Source: Zingiber officinale (taxonomy: Eukaryota > Streptophyta > Magnoliopsida > Zingiberales > Zingiberaceae). From it: a stretch of 64,000 nt of DNA. Location of the stretch: NCBI RefSeq assembly GCF_018446385.1, contig NC_055988.1, forward strand, positions 167,200,337 through 167,264,336. Direction: 5' to 3'. Positions 47,801 through 59,695 of this stretch are shown here, in pieces (position 1 is the first letter of the stretch; each line of letters begins with the position of its first letter). The position numbers and the translations under genes are program-made. Under the pieces are notes generated by a model. That model was not told the origin of the DNA, made no database searches, and saw only the letters and a program-made list of their open reading frames with translations.

Positions 47801-50800
47801 GCAGGCAGCATGGAGATTAGGCAGATGGGATCTGATGGATGAGTACCTCTCTTCTGCTGAAAAAGATGTAGCAGGCAATATCTCTGAGAGCATTGCTTCA
47901 TTTGATTTGGGGATTGCCAAGATTATACAGGCCATGATGAAGAAAGATCAGCTCATGGTTGCTGAGAGAATTGCACAATCAAAACAAGCATTACTTGGTC
48001 CCTTGGCAGCCGCTGGTATGGATTCTTATGTCCGTGCATATCCGTACATAGTGAAGCTTCACATGCTTTGTGAGTTGGAAGATTATAGTGCTCTTCTTGG
48101 GCAAGGTTCATTCCTTGAAACATCCTTCACTTTGAATGATCCAAAATTTATAAAAATGACTAAGCACTGGGAAAATCGTTTAAAGTTCACACAACCATCT
48201 CTTTGGGCTAGAGAGCCATTGTTAGCCCTTCGTAGGTTAGTTTTCAGTGCGAATAGTTTGAGTGCTCAAGTGGGAAACTGCTGGCTTCAGTATGCAAAGC
48301 TTTGTCGTTCTGCTGGTCACTACGAGACTGCCCACCATGCAATATTTAATGCATGTGCCTCTGGTGCTCCAAATGTCCACATGGAGAAAGCTAAACTCCT
48401 TTGGTCTACTGGAAAATCTGATCAAGCCATAGCTGAGCTCCAGGCTTTTATCCCGAATCCAGTTACTGCTGTTGATATACAAGCATCAAAGGTGGACCGC
48501 GATCTGGCTAAAACCATTCTCCTCTACACAAAATGGATTCACTCTACAGGTCAAAAGCAGAAAGAGGAGATTATGAATAATTATGTAACAGTGAGGAAAC
48601 TGCAACCCAAGTGGGAACAAGGATTATTTTTCATGGCAAAATATTTTGATGATCTGCTTGTTGATGCCAGGAGACGTCAAGAAGATAATCTTGCTTCCCG
48701 CACTGCTACTAGCTCTTTGAATGCATCTACTAATGAGAAGGCATGTTGGTCGTATCTACCTGCTGTGTTGATGTTTTATGCAAAAGGACTTTACTATGGG
48801 CACAAAAACTTGTTCGAAGCTCTTCCAAGATTGCTTACACTTTGGTTTGAATTTGGTAGCATATGTCAACGAGATGGTTCCTCAACCGATGAGTCTATGC
48901 AAGCTCTCTTCGTAAAGGTACTCGCATTTTTCTGTTCCATACTTAGTACATCACTACAGTCTGGTTTGTAATTATTTATCTGTCTTTTCTTTCAGATCTC
49001 AGGTATTATGCGGGGTTGCCTGAAGAATTTACCGACATATCAATGGCTAACTGTGCTATCTCAATTGGTTTCTCGCATCTGCCATGAAAATAAAGAAATA
49101 GTTCGCATTGTTAAGTGCATAATTACATCGGTTCTACAAAAATACCCACAGCAAGTTCTTTGGACGATGGCTGCCGTTTCTAAGTCAGCAGTTGCTGCTA
49201 GGTGCGAAGCTGCTGCTCAGATCATACAAGCTGCAAGAACTGGAAGTGAAAACAGGGACTTGTTTATTCAATTTGATAGCTTGATTGGTCACCTCATTAA
49301 GCTGTGCTTTCATCCTGGACAGCCAAAGTCGAAAACATTGGATATCTCAACTGAATTTAGTGCCTTGAAAAGAATGATGCCGCTAGATATCATATTGCCA
49401 GTCCAGCAGGCTCTTACTGTCACTTTACCCATTTATGACACTAGTCTTTCAGCAGATTCACCTAGTTTTGATGTATTTTCAACATCTAATCGTGTTATGA
49501 TATCTGACATATCAGACGAGGCTGAAATCCTTTCTTCTCTTCAACGACCAAAAAAGGTACGAGTATTTTTCTGGTTTGCCCCTGCACAACTGAAATAAAA
49601 GCAAGTTATGCAGCAGTCAGTTTGATCTGGATGAACAACAATGACAACCTCAAAATTAAGTTGATGAATCGGTCCATTCACATTTCTCTTGCATAATGCG
49701 TGCTGAGCACTAAGATTACTAACCTGGATTTATCAATTTGAGCTCTGCTGTTTTGCATGTTTCTGCTAGGAAAATTCTAATTAAAAGTACATTATTTTGT
49801 TCCCGAACTGTTTCGTCCACCTAACAAAATATCATTGAGATGATGCATGGTGTGTTTATAGCTAATTCTTTTATCTGATCGTTATGTGAAAAACACTGGA
49901 AAATGCTGCTCGTCTCATAATATGTCCATTCCAATTTAGTAAATATTTGCTATAACGGTATTATTTTGCAATTGCAGGTTGTCTTTATTGGAAGTGATGG
50001 TTTTCACCATCCGTTCCTCTGCAAGCCAAATGATGACTTGCGGAAAGATGCGCGGATGATGGAATTCACCTCAATGATTAATCGTCTCTTTTTCAAATTC
50101 CCTGAGAGTCGCAAAAGAAAATTATATATCCGTACCTTTGCTGTGACCCCCCTCACTGAGGATTGTGGGCTGGTGGAGTGGGTGCCACATACGCGTGGGA
50201 TTTGGCACATTCTTCAGGACCTCTACTTTTCCCGTGAGAAATTCGATAAACGGAGGACAGATCCTAAAATCAGAAACATTTATGACCGACGCAAGACATC
50301 TGAAGAGGTGATGTTGAAATCACAAATCCTCCCTATGTTCCCTCCTGTTTTCCACAAATGGTTCTTGACTACTTTCTCAGAGCCAGCTTCGTGGTTTCGA
50401 GCAAGGGTAGCTTATGCACATACCTGTGCTGTGTGGTCCATGGTTGGTCACATTGTAGGCCTAGGGGATAGGCATGGCGAGAACATTCTGTTTGACTCGA
50501 CTACTGGTGACTGCATCCATGTTGATTTCAGTTGCTTGTTTGATAAAGGGTTACAATTCCAAAAGCCTGAGTTGGTACCTTTTAGGTTAACCCAGGTAAG
50601 GAATTAAATGCATTTCTTTATTTATTTTGAAGATGTTTTTCTTCTTAAATATATATTTTGCCATGGAGTACAGAACATGATTGATGGTCTTGGTATTACG
50701 GGATACAAGGGTGTCTTTTTAAAGGCCTGCGAAATTACCCTTTCAGTGCTGAGAACAAATAGAGAAATGTTGTTGATCATTTTGGAAACTTTCTTGTACG

Positions 50801-51401
50801 ATCCCTTGGTGGAGTGGACAGAATCACACAAATCCAGCAAGGTGGAAGTTCAAAATCCGTACGCACAGGTGGGTATCCATATTTCTCTATGAATTCTTTG
50901 CCATTGATTACATAGCCTGGTTTGGTCTATTATTTCAAAATCCTTGATTCTTTATCATCCAATTTAGATGAAACGGAAAGTTCTTGCATTTCTTATAATC
51001 CATACTTTATTTACTTGCTTGGAAGTAATTAAAGCCAATTTCTCATATTTTGTTTATGACATTGTATAAATGTTTAAGCATGTACACATGTATGGACACA
51101 AAATTACTTAATCTTATTTATTTAACAAAATAAGGAGAATTCTTGATTGATGATGATAATGCATATCTGACATTTTAATGCATTTATGTTAAGAAAGTTA
51201 TCTAAACTCTTTTCAACATTTCATATATTTCAGCGGGCCATCAGCAATATCAAGGCACGCCTCGAAGGAATTGTGGTTGGGGTTGGAGCCAGACCTTCTT
51301 TACCATTAGCCGTAGAAGGGCAGGTCCAGTGCCTCATTAAAGAAGCCATCTCACTTGGAAATCTCGGCAAGATGCACATATGGTGGAGAGCTTGGTACTA
51401 A
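41871..51401 (+). CDS. ATR: ATR checkpoint kinase (PIKK family), with internal deletion
   Basis: Twelve coding exons: 41871-42178, 42247-42350, 42433-42743, 42829-42950, 44053-44197, 44267-44797, 44880-44955, 46063-48917, 48996-49556, 49978-50595, 50674-50868, 51234-51401. Total 5994 nt, 1997 aa, all junctions in phase. ATR senses replication stress and single-stranded DNA in the nucleus. The N-terminus MANISSLIRELREF is HEAT-type. The FAT domain is about 940-1480. The kinase domain (~1672-1950) has GLGDRHGENILFD and HVDFSCLFDKG, and the FATC end is GKMHIWWRAWY. Plant ATR is about 2700 aa. By alignment from memory with ATR orthologues, about 700 residues between exon 7 and exon 8 (HEAT repeats plus UME domain) are absent; the 1.1-kb intron 44956-46062 shows no exon. 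Start chosen at the first ATG that matches family N-termini. Confidence 0.92.
42990..43106. mobile_element. 117-bp MITE in ATR intron 4
   Basis: Flanked by GTCTTTTAG at 42981-42989 and 43107-43115. The ends are imperfect inverted repeats (GATTCAACCTTGCCTGTACA against AATTCGACCCTACTTGTGCA, both then GGCAGT). An 8-9-bp target suggests a hAT- or Mutator-like origin. The same intron in ATR fragments B1 and B2 is unoccupied. Confidence 0.75.
43797..44000 (+). mobile_element. tRNA-derived SINE (family 1) in ATR intron 4
   Basis: 16-bp target duplication GTTTTAGAAAGTAGTA at 43781-43796 and 44001-44016. The body starts GTCCCCAGGGCGTAGCAC, has a box B GGGTCGATCCCCGG and ends in about 16 T. ATR fragment B2 has the empty site (CTTCTTTTAGAAAGTACTACG). 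Confidence 0.85.
44956..46062. other. ATR intron 7, at the site of the missing segment
   Basis: AT-rich, 1107 bp, GT (44956) to AG (46062). I read all frames for homology to the ATR HEAT/UME region and saw none. Both flanking exons are phase 1, so splicing keeps the frame. Confidence 0.7.
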
Positions 51402-51865
51402 TAAACTAACCCCTTCTGTGAAACTTTTTTTTTCTTCTCCCCTTTTGTTTATAGTTTCAGGTCAAGTGGTGTAAATATCTCCTTGTGCCTTCATTGTTAA
51501 ACGATTCCGTTAACACTGTTCTTGGCACTCAATTTTAGAAATATGTGGAGCTTCATGATTTCTTCTTACTTTAAATTATGCATTTATTGTTTTTTTAGTC
51601 TCTTTTTTAGGAAGGAAATAACTTAAAGTTGAAAAAAAAAGAATTATTAGTAAGCTCGAATTTTTAATTAATTTTAAATTTAGAATTATAGTTAATTTTT
51701 AATGTTTTAAAGAAAAATTAAACGGTCTTAGTAAAAAAAATAATATTTACTCTTTGAATCTTTCGCAATTTAATTTTATTTTATTAGACAATTTTATATT
51801 ATTTATTGGTTTGGATTAGCAATTATATATAATTAGTTATATAAATTAAATTTCAACCTCCACCC
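51402..51865. other. ATR 3' UTR and AT-rich flank
   Basis: 3' UTR, then AT-rich DNA to the target duplication CACCC at 51861-51865. No other feature was recognised. Confidence 0.6.
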
Positions 51866-52898
51866 TGTAGGATCGTTGCAACCGGCTAGAGGGGGGGGGG
51901 GGGGGGGGGGTGAATAGTCAGCCAAATTAAAACGATCATTCTCGAACTCTTAAACTAACACTTGTAAAATAATGTAAGCAGAAAGTAAATCATAAAAATC
52001 GAGACACCGGATTTGACTTGGTTACAATCGGGGAGGTTGTTAATCCAAGGAAGATGATCGCACTAAGAACTCCTTCAGGTGGAGAAGCCTCTTACAACGA
52101 TGAAGCGCATAAAACATAAGCTTAACTACAGAGAGAGCGTACAAGTGTAGAAAGAATGAATTACTTAAGTTGTTGAAAAGCTTCTGGACCAAGACTATAT
52201 TTATAGCCTTGGTCGGGGTGCCTACAAGGGTTTCGGGCGCCCTGGGGATAAAACTTTATCCCCCAACGTTCAGATCGACTCAAAACTCGATTTGGTCAAA
52301 AGTCAAGGTCCGAGTGCCCGGAAGGGTTCCGGGCGCCCTGGGCTGCTCCGGGCGCCCCGGAGCCAGAAGTCAACTCCGGTTGACTTTTTTTCATCCGGGT
52401 CCACTGCTCCGGTTCAGTTCGCCTCGATCCGGGTCTTCAACTCCGCATCCGCTCGCATGGGTGATCTCTGCCATTCGGAATATGGCTCATCCAAACCCAA
52501 GTTCGGGTCTTCTCGAGCGAACTTCCGCTCCGGCTTCTCGTCCCTCGGAATCATCGCGTGTTTCCTTCTCGTCCGCCAGCGTACTCATCCGCAGTCTTCA
52601 TCCCTCTGTCGCACCTCGTGCCGGCCTTTTCGCTAGCTGCGTCTCTTGCTCCTTGAGCAATCTTCCGCTCCGGCTTCTCGTCCCTCGGAACCACCGCACG
52701 CTTCCTTCTTGTCCGCCGGTGTACTCTTCCGCAGCGCCTCGTCCCTCGGACGCACCGCGTACCGTCCTTCTCGCTAGCTGCGTCTTCCGCTCGACTACCT
52801 GTGCTTCTAAGCTCCTGCACACTTAGACACAAGGTTAGAAACATAAAGGACCTAACTTAATTTGTTGATCACACCAAAACAACATTGGGGTTCCAACA
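51866..52898 (-). repeat. 3' LTR of gag-only element 2
   Basis: 1033 bp. Contains a 20-G run at 51891-51910, the hairpin ACCAAGACTATA...TATAGCCTTGGT, GGGGATAAA/TTTATCCCC, repeated GGGCGCCC and AGTCAAC/GTTGACT. The long open frame (52170-52826) follows from GC-rich tandem CTCGTCCCTCGGA-like repeats, not from a gene. Confidence 0.9.
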
Positions 52899-53083
52899 AT
52901 CTCCCCCTTTTTGATGTGAGCAACCCAAGTTAAGATAGGAAAAAATATACATGAAAATAAATTAACTTATATTGCAATTAAATGTAAAAAGATAGAAAAA
53001 TGTGTCTACCTCCCCTAGACTTATATTTTTTTTTCTCCCCTTTTGATCACATAAAAAAGATGGGGATTCAAGAAAAAATCTAA

Positions 53084-53750
53084 GGGTGCGTTTGGTTCAG
53101 GGTTATTCTTGATAACCTTGGTTATCCATCCAACGTTATCAACAAAAACCTTGTTTGGTTTAGGTATTCGATGATTCCTGAGTAATGTTTCATGCCCGAC
53201 ACGTCAGCAAAAGGGTCATGCAGCCCGGAATCGGAAAACCTCAGACAACTAAGGTTTTCCTTGATTCCGGGGTTAACGAATTTTTTTTACCAAAAACACC
53301 CTCCGATAAGAAAAAACATGAAAAAAAGAGAAAAAAATGTTTAAAAAATTTTAAAATTTTAAAATTTATTTTTTTAAAAATAAATAATTTAAAAAAAAAT
53401 AAAAAAATTTAAATTTTAAAAATAAAAATTTTTTAAAAAATTTTAAAATTTTAAAAAATTTGAAAAATTTAAAAAAAAATGATAAATTTTAAAAATTTTA
53501 ATTTTTTTTTTAAAAATAAAAAAAAATTTAAAAAAATTTGGATTTTTTTAAAAATTTTAAAATTTTTTTTGTAAAATTTAAAAAAATTAAAAATAAAATA
53601 AATAAATTAAAATTAAAATTAAAATTAAAATTAAAATTAAAAAAATGTAAAAAATATAAATATAAATAATATAAAAATATAAAAACATTAAAAAATAAAA
53701 AAACATATAAAAAAGTAAAAAAAATATACAAGAAAAAGAAAAAAAAAACA

Positions 53751-53820
<70 letters not shown>

Positions 53821-54029
53821 GTATAGTTGGTTTTGTAACTGAGGGTAATACGGTAAAATATTAAACTAAGGTATTCATTAAAACCTTCAAACAAATAAGT
53901 TTTTATTGCATTACCTAGGTTGAACCAAACAACATTTGATTATGTTTTATTCCCCATAACCTTGGTTATGTGATTACCTGGTAATCACATAACCAAGGTT
54001 ATACATGATAACTTGAACCAAACGCACCC
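53084..54029. mobile_element. Tourist/Harbinger-like MITE, AT-expanded, inside element 2
   Basis: TSD TAA at 53081-53083 and 54030-54032. Terminal inverted repeats begin GGGTGCGTTTGGTTCA and end TGAACCAAACGCACCC. The core between about 53280 and 53820 is nearly all A+T, with (AAT)n/(ATT)n arms forming a palindrome at about 53757-53820. No transposase. Confidence 0.85.
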
Positions 54030-54737
54030 TAAGGGTTAAAACTTAGAAAACTTTAAAAAAAATCTAGAAAATATTTCTAAATCAAAAAGTTCGAAGTAAG
54101 TTTTTGCGATCAATAAAACATAAGTAAAAATAATTTTTAAGTGTTTACATTTTCAATCGCTAACAAAAATTTCTAAGAAAAACTTTAAGTAAGAAAGTTT
54201 TCTAAAAACAATTTCTGACTTAGCAACCCAAAAAAGTTTTTGAAAATTTTTCTAAGTAATTTAAGTAAAAATTTCTAATTTTAGAAAAATTTTTAACTTA
54301 GGAAAAAATATAATTTTCTTTAAGCACTTTTCTAAGTTAAAAATTTCAAAAAAAATATTTTTAGGCAAAAGAATATTTTAAAAAACTTTTTAACGAAAAT
54401 TTATAAGTTAAAAAATTTGAAAACTTGACAAAATTTACAATAAAAAAAACATTTAAACACAAGTAAGTTTTGAAAATTTACGCAAACATTTTCTAAACAA
54501 AACTTAAAAGAGATTTTCTAAATAGAAAAAAAATGTTTGAATAACTTCTTAAAGCATTAATTAATTCTATTTTTAATGTTTTGCCAGAAAGTTAATTTAA
54601 CATTTTATTTCAATATTTTGGCTTCCAGGTAGTGGTGAGGCACTAGACCTTCTTGGTTATTGGAGTAACAACCACTTCCTTAGACAAAGCCTCATAAAGA
54701 AACTATCTGTTTAATTTTCTCGCTGAAAGCTCTAATT

Positions 54738-56203
54738 CTAATTTTTTAGTTTAAACAAGACTTTAGTAACCCAATATAGGTTCCAGCTAACTGGATTAAT
54801 TAAAAATTTCTTAGGGACATATTTTCTTGAAATATTCCTAATTTGTCCCTGATGATATCTAAAGTACCAACTTAAATTATTAAATCTTTTAAAATTTGTA
54901 TTAGATAAGCATGCATGATTTTTCAAGTTATTTATTTGAATTTTCAAAATTTGAATTTCTAACTTCAATTTTTCATTTTCTGGATTTGATTTGTCTAACA
55001 TTTCTAAGGGACAAGATTTAGCTAATATTAATTTTAAATTCTTGATTTCTTTTTCAAACTTACAGCAATTTTTAGTTAACAGTTTAACAAATTTAAAAAG
55101 TTTATCGGGAGGAAGAGAACGTACCTGACTTACCTTGTCGATTTCGTTGTCCGTGTCTCCCCATGAACTGCTACTTTCTTCCGACGAAGCTCCCTCTTCA
55201 TTGATGCTCTCGATGCTCATCTCGGAAGAACTCGAATCGCAGTCGTCGTCTTGATGACTCGCCATTAGTGCGAGTCCGGAGAATGCCTCGACTTTTGATT
55301 CGGACGACGTATCATCCCACGTCGCTTTTAGGGTCTTTCGCTTTTGGACAGGCTTCTTACCTTTCTCCTTGTCTTTGTCCTTTAGCTTGGGGCAGTTGTC
55401 CTTGACGTGTCCTTCTTCGTTGCAGTGGTAGCAGCGAATCGTCCTTTTCTTTTTCCCCTGCAGATGGTTAGTAGATCTAGATTTACAAAGTTTCTTGAAT
55501 CTTCTTACTATCATTACCATTTCCTCGTCGTCGAGAGAAGATTCTGACTCAGGTTCGTCTCTCGAAGCTTTGAGGGCGACGTTGTTCTTGGGCTCCTTCA
55601 TACCTGCACATCTTGACTCATGCACTTCAAATGTTGAAAAAATTCTTCTAATGAATTTTTTTCTAAATCTTTTAAAATGTAAAAGACATCTACTAGTGAC
55701 ACCCATTTTGAATTTCTCGGAAAAGAATTTAGCGCGTACCTTAGCGAATCTCGGTTACTTACCTTTTCTCCGAGATTTGATAGTCCGGTTATGATCTCTT
55801 TGATTCTCGAGTGCAGATGTGCAACTGTCTTATCTTCCCCAAGTCGCAGGCTAGTGAGCTGATTGCGAAGTAGATCCCTTTTAGCGAGCTTGGCTTCGGA
55901 TGTTCCTTCGTGCAGCTCGAGAAACTTCTCTCAAAATTCCTTTGTGGAGGTGTAGTTGCCGATTCGGTTGACTTCTTGTGGCAGAAGAACGCTTAGCAGA
56001 TGGTATTCTGCTTTGTCGTTCGCCACGTAGTTGGCCTGCTCCTTTTTCGTCCATTGATATTTTTCCTTGCCTTCTGGAGTTACAAAATCAAATTTCATTA
56101 TTAAAACTAAATGAAACTGTCTTGTAAAAAATACCTGCATCTGCTTTTTCCAGGTAGCGAAGTCCCCTTCGAATTTCGGTGGGTGAATGCTTGGTCCGGC
56201 CAT
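54738..56203 (-). pseudogene. Broken gag of element 2
   Basis: Starts MAGPSIHPPKFEGDFATWKK (minus, 56203), typical of Copia-type gag (DUF4219/UBN2). It reaches TSTKEF then a TGA stop where Trp is expected (55931-55933); homology continues (LELHEGTSEAKLAKRDLL) in the same frame, then a frameshift leads to the frame at 54738-55706. That frame carries the zinc knuckle CYHCNEEGHVKDNC, a K-rich stretch and a coiled C-terminus ending KVLFKLKN. Not functional as it stands. Confidence 0.8.
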
Positions 56204-56260
56204 TGTCTTTGCTTCGATTGGCGGTTAGTCCTCCTGAAGCGTCTCGACTTTGATACCACT

Positions 56261-57320
56261 TATAGGACCGTTACGACTGGCTAGAAGAGGGGGTTGAATA
56301 GCCTACCAAATTAAAACGACTCTTCTTGAACTCTTAAACTAACACTTGTAAAATAATGTAAGCAGAAAGTAAATCATAAAAAACGAGGCACTGGATTTGA
56401 CTTGGTTACAACCGGGGAGGTTGTTAATCCAAGGAAGATGATCGCACTAAGAACTCTTTCAGGCGGAGAAGCCTTTTACAACGATGAAGCGCAGAAAACA
56501 AAAGCTTAACTACAGAGAGAGCGTACAAGTGTAGAAAGAATGAATTGCTTGAGTTGTTGAAAAGCTTCTGGACCAAGACTATATTTATAGTCTTGGTCGG
56601 GGCACTTAGAAGGGTTTCGGGCGTCCTGGGGGATAAACTTTATCCCCCAACGTTCAGATCGAGTCAAAACTTGATCTGGTCAAAAGTCAAGGTCCGGGCG
56701 CGCCCGGGTTGCTTCGGGCGCACCTGGCTGTTCCGAGCGCCCCGGGCTGCTTCGGGCACCCCGGGCTGTTCCGGGCGCCCCGTAGCCAGAAGTCAACTCC
56801 GGTTGACTTTTTTTATCTGGGTCCACTGCTCCGGTTCAGTTCGCCTCGATCCAGGTCTTCAACTTCGCATCCGCTCGCTTGTGTGATCTCTGCCATCCAG
56901 AATAGGACTCACCCGAACCCAAGTTCCGGTCTTCTCGAGCGGGCTTCCACTCCGGCTTCTCGTCCCTCGGAATCGCCGCGTATTTCCTTCTCGTTCGCCA
57001 ACGTACTCATCCGCAGTCTTCGTCCCTCGGTCGCACCCCATACCGACTTTCTCGCTAGCTGCATCTCTTGCTCCCTGAACAATCTTCTGCTCCAGCTTCT
57101 CGTCCCTCGGAACTACCGCACGCTTCCTTCTCGTCCGCCAGTATATTCTTCCGCAGCGCCTCGTCCCTCGGACGCATCGCGTACTGTCTTTCTCGCTAGC
57201 TGCGTCTTTCGCTCGACTACCTGTGCTCCTAAGCTCCTGCACACTTAGACACAAGGTGAAAAATATACAGGACCTAACTTAATTTATTGATCATATCAAA
57301 ATAACCTTAGAGTTTCAATA
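56261..57320 (-). repeat. 5' LTR of gag-only element 2
   Basis: 1060 bp, same organisation as the other LTR. Here the stem ACCAAGACTATA/TATAGTCTTGGT is perfect and there are extra GGGC-rich units (56690-56790) that alternate GGGCGCACC, GGGCACCCC and GGGCGCCCC. Confidence 0.9.
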
Positions 57321-58864
57321 CACCAATCGACGTGTCCCCATAATACCCGACTACTCGAGATCGTTTTATTTGACTAGACTCGTTGCGCAATGAGAAAGAA
57401 AATGTGAACTAGTGGATGACTTTACAAACTGAGGGCTTTTCTATTTCTCTACGACTTTGATTATTTCATAAATAAATATTTTTTAAAAAAATCAATAAAT
57501 TTTCTAATTTTTATTTTACACTTATACATATTAATATTAGTAGAAGTAATTACGATAAAAAGCAAAAGCAATAATTTTCACTAAAAATTATATATAATCA
57601 TAATTCATTTTTTTAAAAAAAATTCTTCTCAATATGTGGATCAATTTATCCTACCCCACTTGGATCCACAATCTACGGATTAGTCAATTTAGACTCCTTT
57701 TTAATTCGGTTTATAAAATTTTAATTAAAAAGACTTGGCTTGAGCGAGTTTCTAAATTTGAGCTCGGGCTCGGTCATTTAATCATGAATTCGGACTCGTT
57801 GAGATTTGAACTTAATAAAATATTCTAATCATAATCATCTCCTCAACTTATTTTTTAAATTTTAAAGTAATATTTATTTTAAATATTAGAACATTAAATT
57901 AATCGAGCTGTTAACTCAATAAATCTTCGAGCCAGTATTAAATGGGTTTAAGACAACACAAATATTAAACGATCCGACTTGAACTCGACTCGAGCTTTGA
58001 CCGAGCGATTTACGAAGAGTTGGACTGATTTACACCCCTAATGCTCATCATCCTTCTGACTTAGATGACAAACCAATTGTCAATTAAAATTTTTGTGCAT
58101 TAGTTAAAGGACCATTTCAATTGAAGAGTATTTTAGTTATTGCACTTTCGGGGAAAAAAAATCTTCTATTCTAGTTAACATGCAATTTTAGATTTACATT
58201 TTAATAGATTATTGTAACGATAAATGAACCATATTTAAACTTATGTAATAAAATAACTGAGCTAAAGGGCCTTACATAAATCAAATGTTAAATTGGTTAT
58301 TCAAACTTGATTTGTTTTTTTTTTTAAAAAAATAGTTTGAATTTCGTTCACTTATGTATTATCGAACTCTTGATTAAATAAATTATTTATATTTTTAATC
58401 TTATTTAATTAGCTAACAAATTTAATATTATATATTATTTATTTATTTATTTATAAAATTGATAAGAATTTTATAAATAAATAATTTATAATATTCTTTA
58501 TTAAATTTAATGAGTTATTTAAATATCTTTATATATTGAATAAATATAAATAATATGGTTTTTTACTAAAAGGTGCGGCCACATTTCCTTATTTACTAAA
58601 AGAAACAACCTACTTTCAAAACTACCAAAAGAGCACTAAAAATAATGTTATTCCTTTCCTACCCTCCTGTCAACCTCCTAAATCCCACGTCGTTTTTCAA
58701 TGCATGAGCTTGATATATGAAAATATCAACCTAGCGTATTGGAAAATATCATACTTACGCTGGGCCTAAATGCTTAATATTAGACCATATCAGGGCAGCA
58801 TGGACCTGATAATTTTCATATAAGGCCCAATATGCATTATAAGAAAAAGGTAGATCCGTTATCT
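57321..58864. other. AT-rich intergenic, decayed foldback repeats
   Basis: No gene was seen. 57640-58040 and 58250-58550 resemble the GAGCTCGGGCTCG / CGAACTCTTGATT repeat family of 35540-36182, but without clear termini. Confidence 0.5.
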
Positions 58865-59225
58865 TAGCGGCCCCCTTAGTGTCAGCCCCACGGATATAGA
58901 GGGAGGTTCATGCAGGTACACAGACCATAGGCGCATGGTGGGGTAAACCCTAGTCCCCTCGGGACGGTCTAGTGACTAGCATATGAGGTGTTGACACCAT
59001 GAGGTATGGGGTTCAAATCTCGACAAAGCCGAGATAAAATACCTCCCTTATGTGCTAGTCACTATTCCAAAGGCTAGTAGCCCGGCTAGTAACCTCCTGT
59101 GATTTATCTCCTCCGTGTTGGCCCTGGGACGGGTTGGCGGGGGCGCTAGAGGCGAGCGTATTCACCTTTTTGTCATGATGGTGGGGTAAACTCTAGGTTA
59201 TCAGTTCCTGAGAATCGACCTCTGA
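58865..59225 (-). mobile_element. SINE family 1 copy (minus), interrupted by SINE family 2
   Basis: Read on minus, 58865-58953 and 59178-59225 form one copy of the SINE at 43797 (CCTCCCTCTATATCCGTGGG, box B-like GGTCGATTCTC). It is split by a family 2 SINE. Confidence 0.65.
58954..59177 (+). mobile_element. SINE family 2 inserted into SINE family 1
   Basis: Box A CTAGTGACTAGCATATGAGG, box B GGGTTCAAATCTC, 3' end GGCGCTAGAGGCGAGCGTAT. Target duplication ATGGTGGGGTAAAC at 58935-58948 and 59178-59191. Same family as 18439-18613. Confidence 0.78.
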
Positions 59226-59695
59226 CCACTAATATATATTATAAGAGAAAATATTAGGTCTAATGTAAGCTTGATATGATTCAATATCAGACTTAGCGTG
59301 AGCCTATAGAAAATAACAAGTCTATCATGAGTCTGATATGTGATCATATCATGTCTAATGATGAACCTGATATCGAAATATATCAAATCCATTTTAATTA
59401 TGAAGAAAGAGGATACATTGAAAAATGACGAGAGAGAAGAGATTTAAGAATTTGACGAGAAGAGATTTAAGAGTTTGACGAGAGGGATAGAAAGAGGATA
59501 ACATTATTTTAATATATTTTTTTTTTGAATACTCTTTTGATAAATAACCGTTTCTTTTGGCAAAAAGCTTCAAATAATATTGCCTTCCGATATATATCCA
59601 AACATTAGGTCACGCCGCAAGCCATTAGTTGCTCGCAGACGCAGTCTCCCCTCTTCGACGTCTTCGTTCGTTTGCCTCCCTCTTATTCCTCTGAT

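Larger units (their letters stand above)
51866..57320 (-). mobile_element. 5.5-kb non-autonomous (gag-only) LTR retrotransposon, family 2
   Basis: LTRs 51866-52898 and 56261-57320. Target CACCC (51861-51865) against CACCA (57321-57325). On minus: PBS TGGTATCA next to the right LTR (56251-56258), gag, then polypurine AAAAAGGGGGAGAT beside the left LTR, whose end on minus is TGTTGGAACCCCAATG. The interior has only gag; no pol domains. A 946-bp Tourist-like MITE is nested inside. The element lies 465 bp beyond the ATR stop. Confidence 0.9.

Noticed and set aside
52170..52826. 218-codon open frame
   Set aside because: It lies in an LTR made of GC-rich tandem motifs. The other LTR gives a similar but shifted frame; there is no protein-like composition or homology.
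53185..53731. Lysine- or phenylalanine-rich open frames
   Set aside because: Low-complexity A+T core of a MITE.
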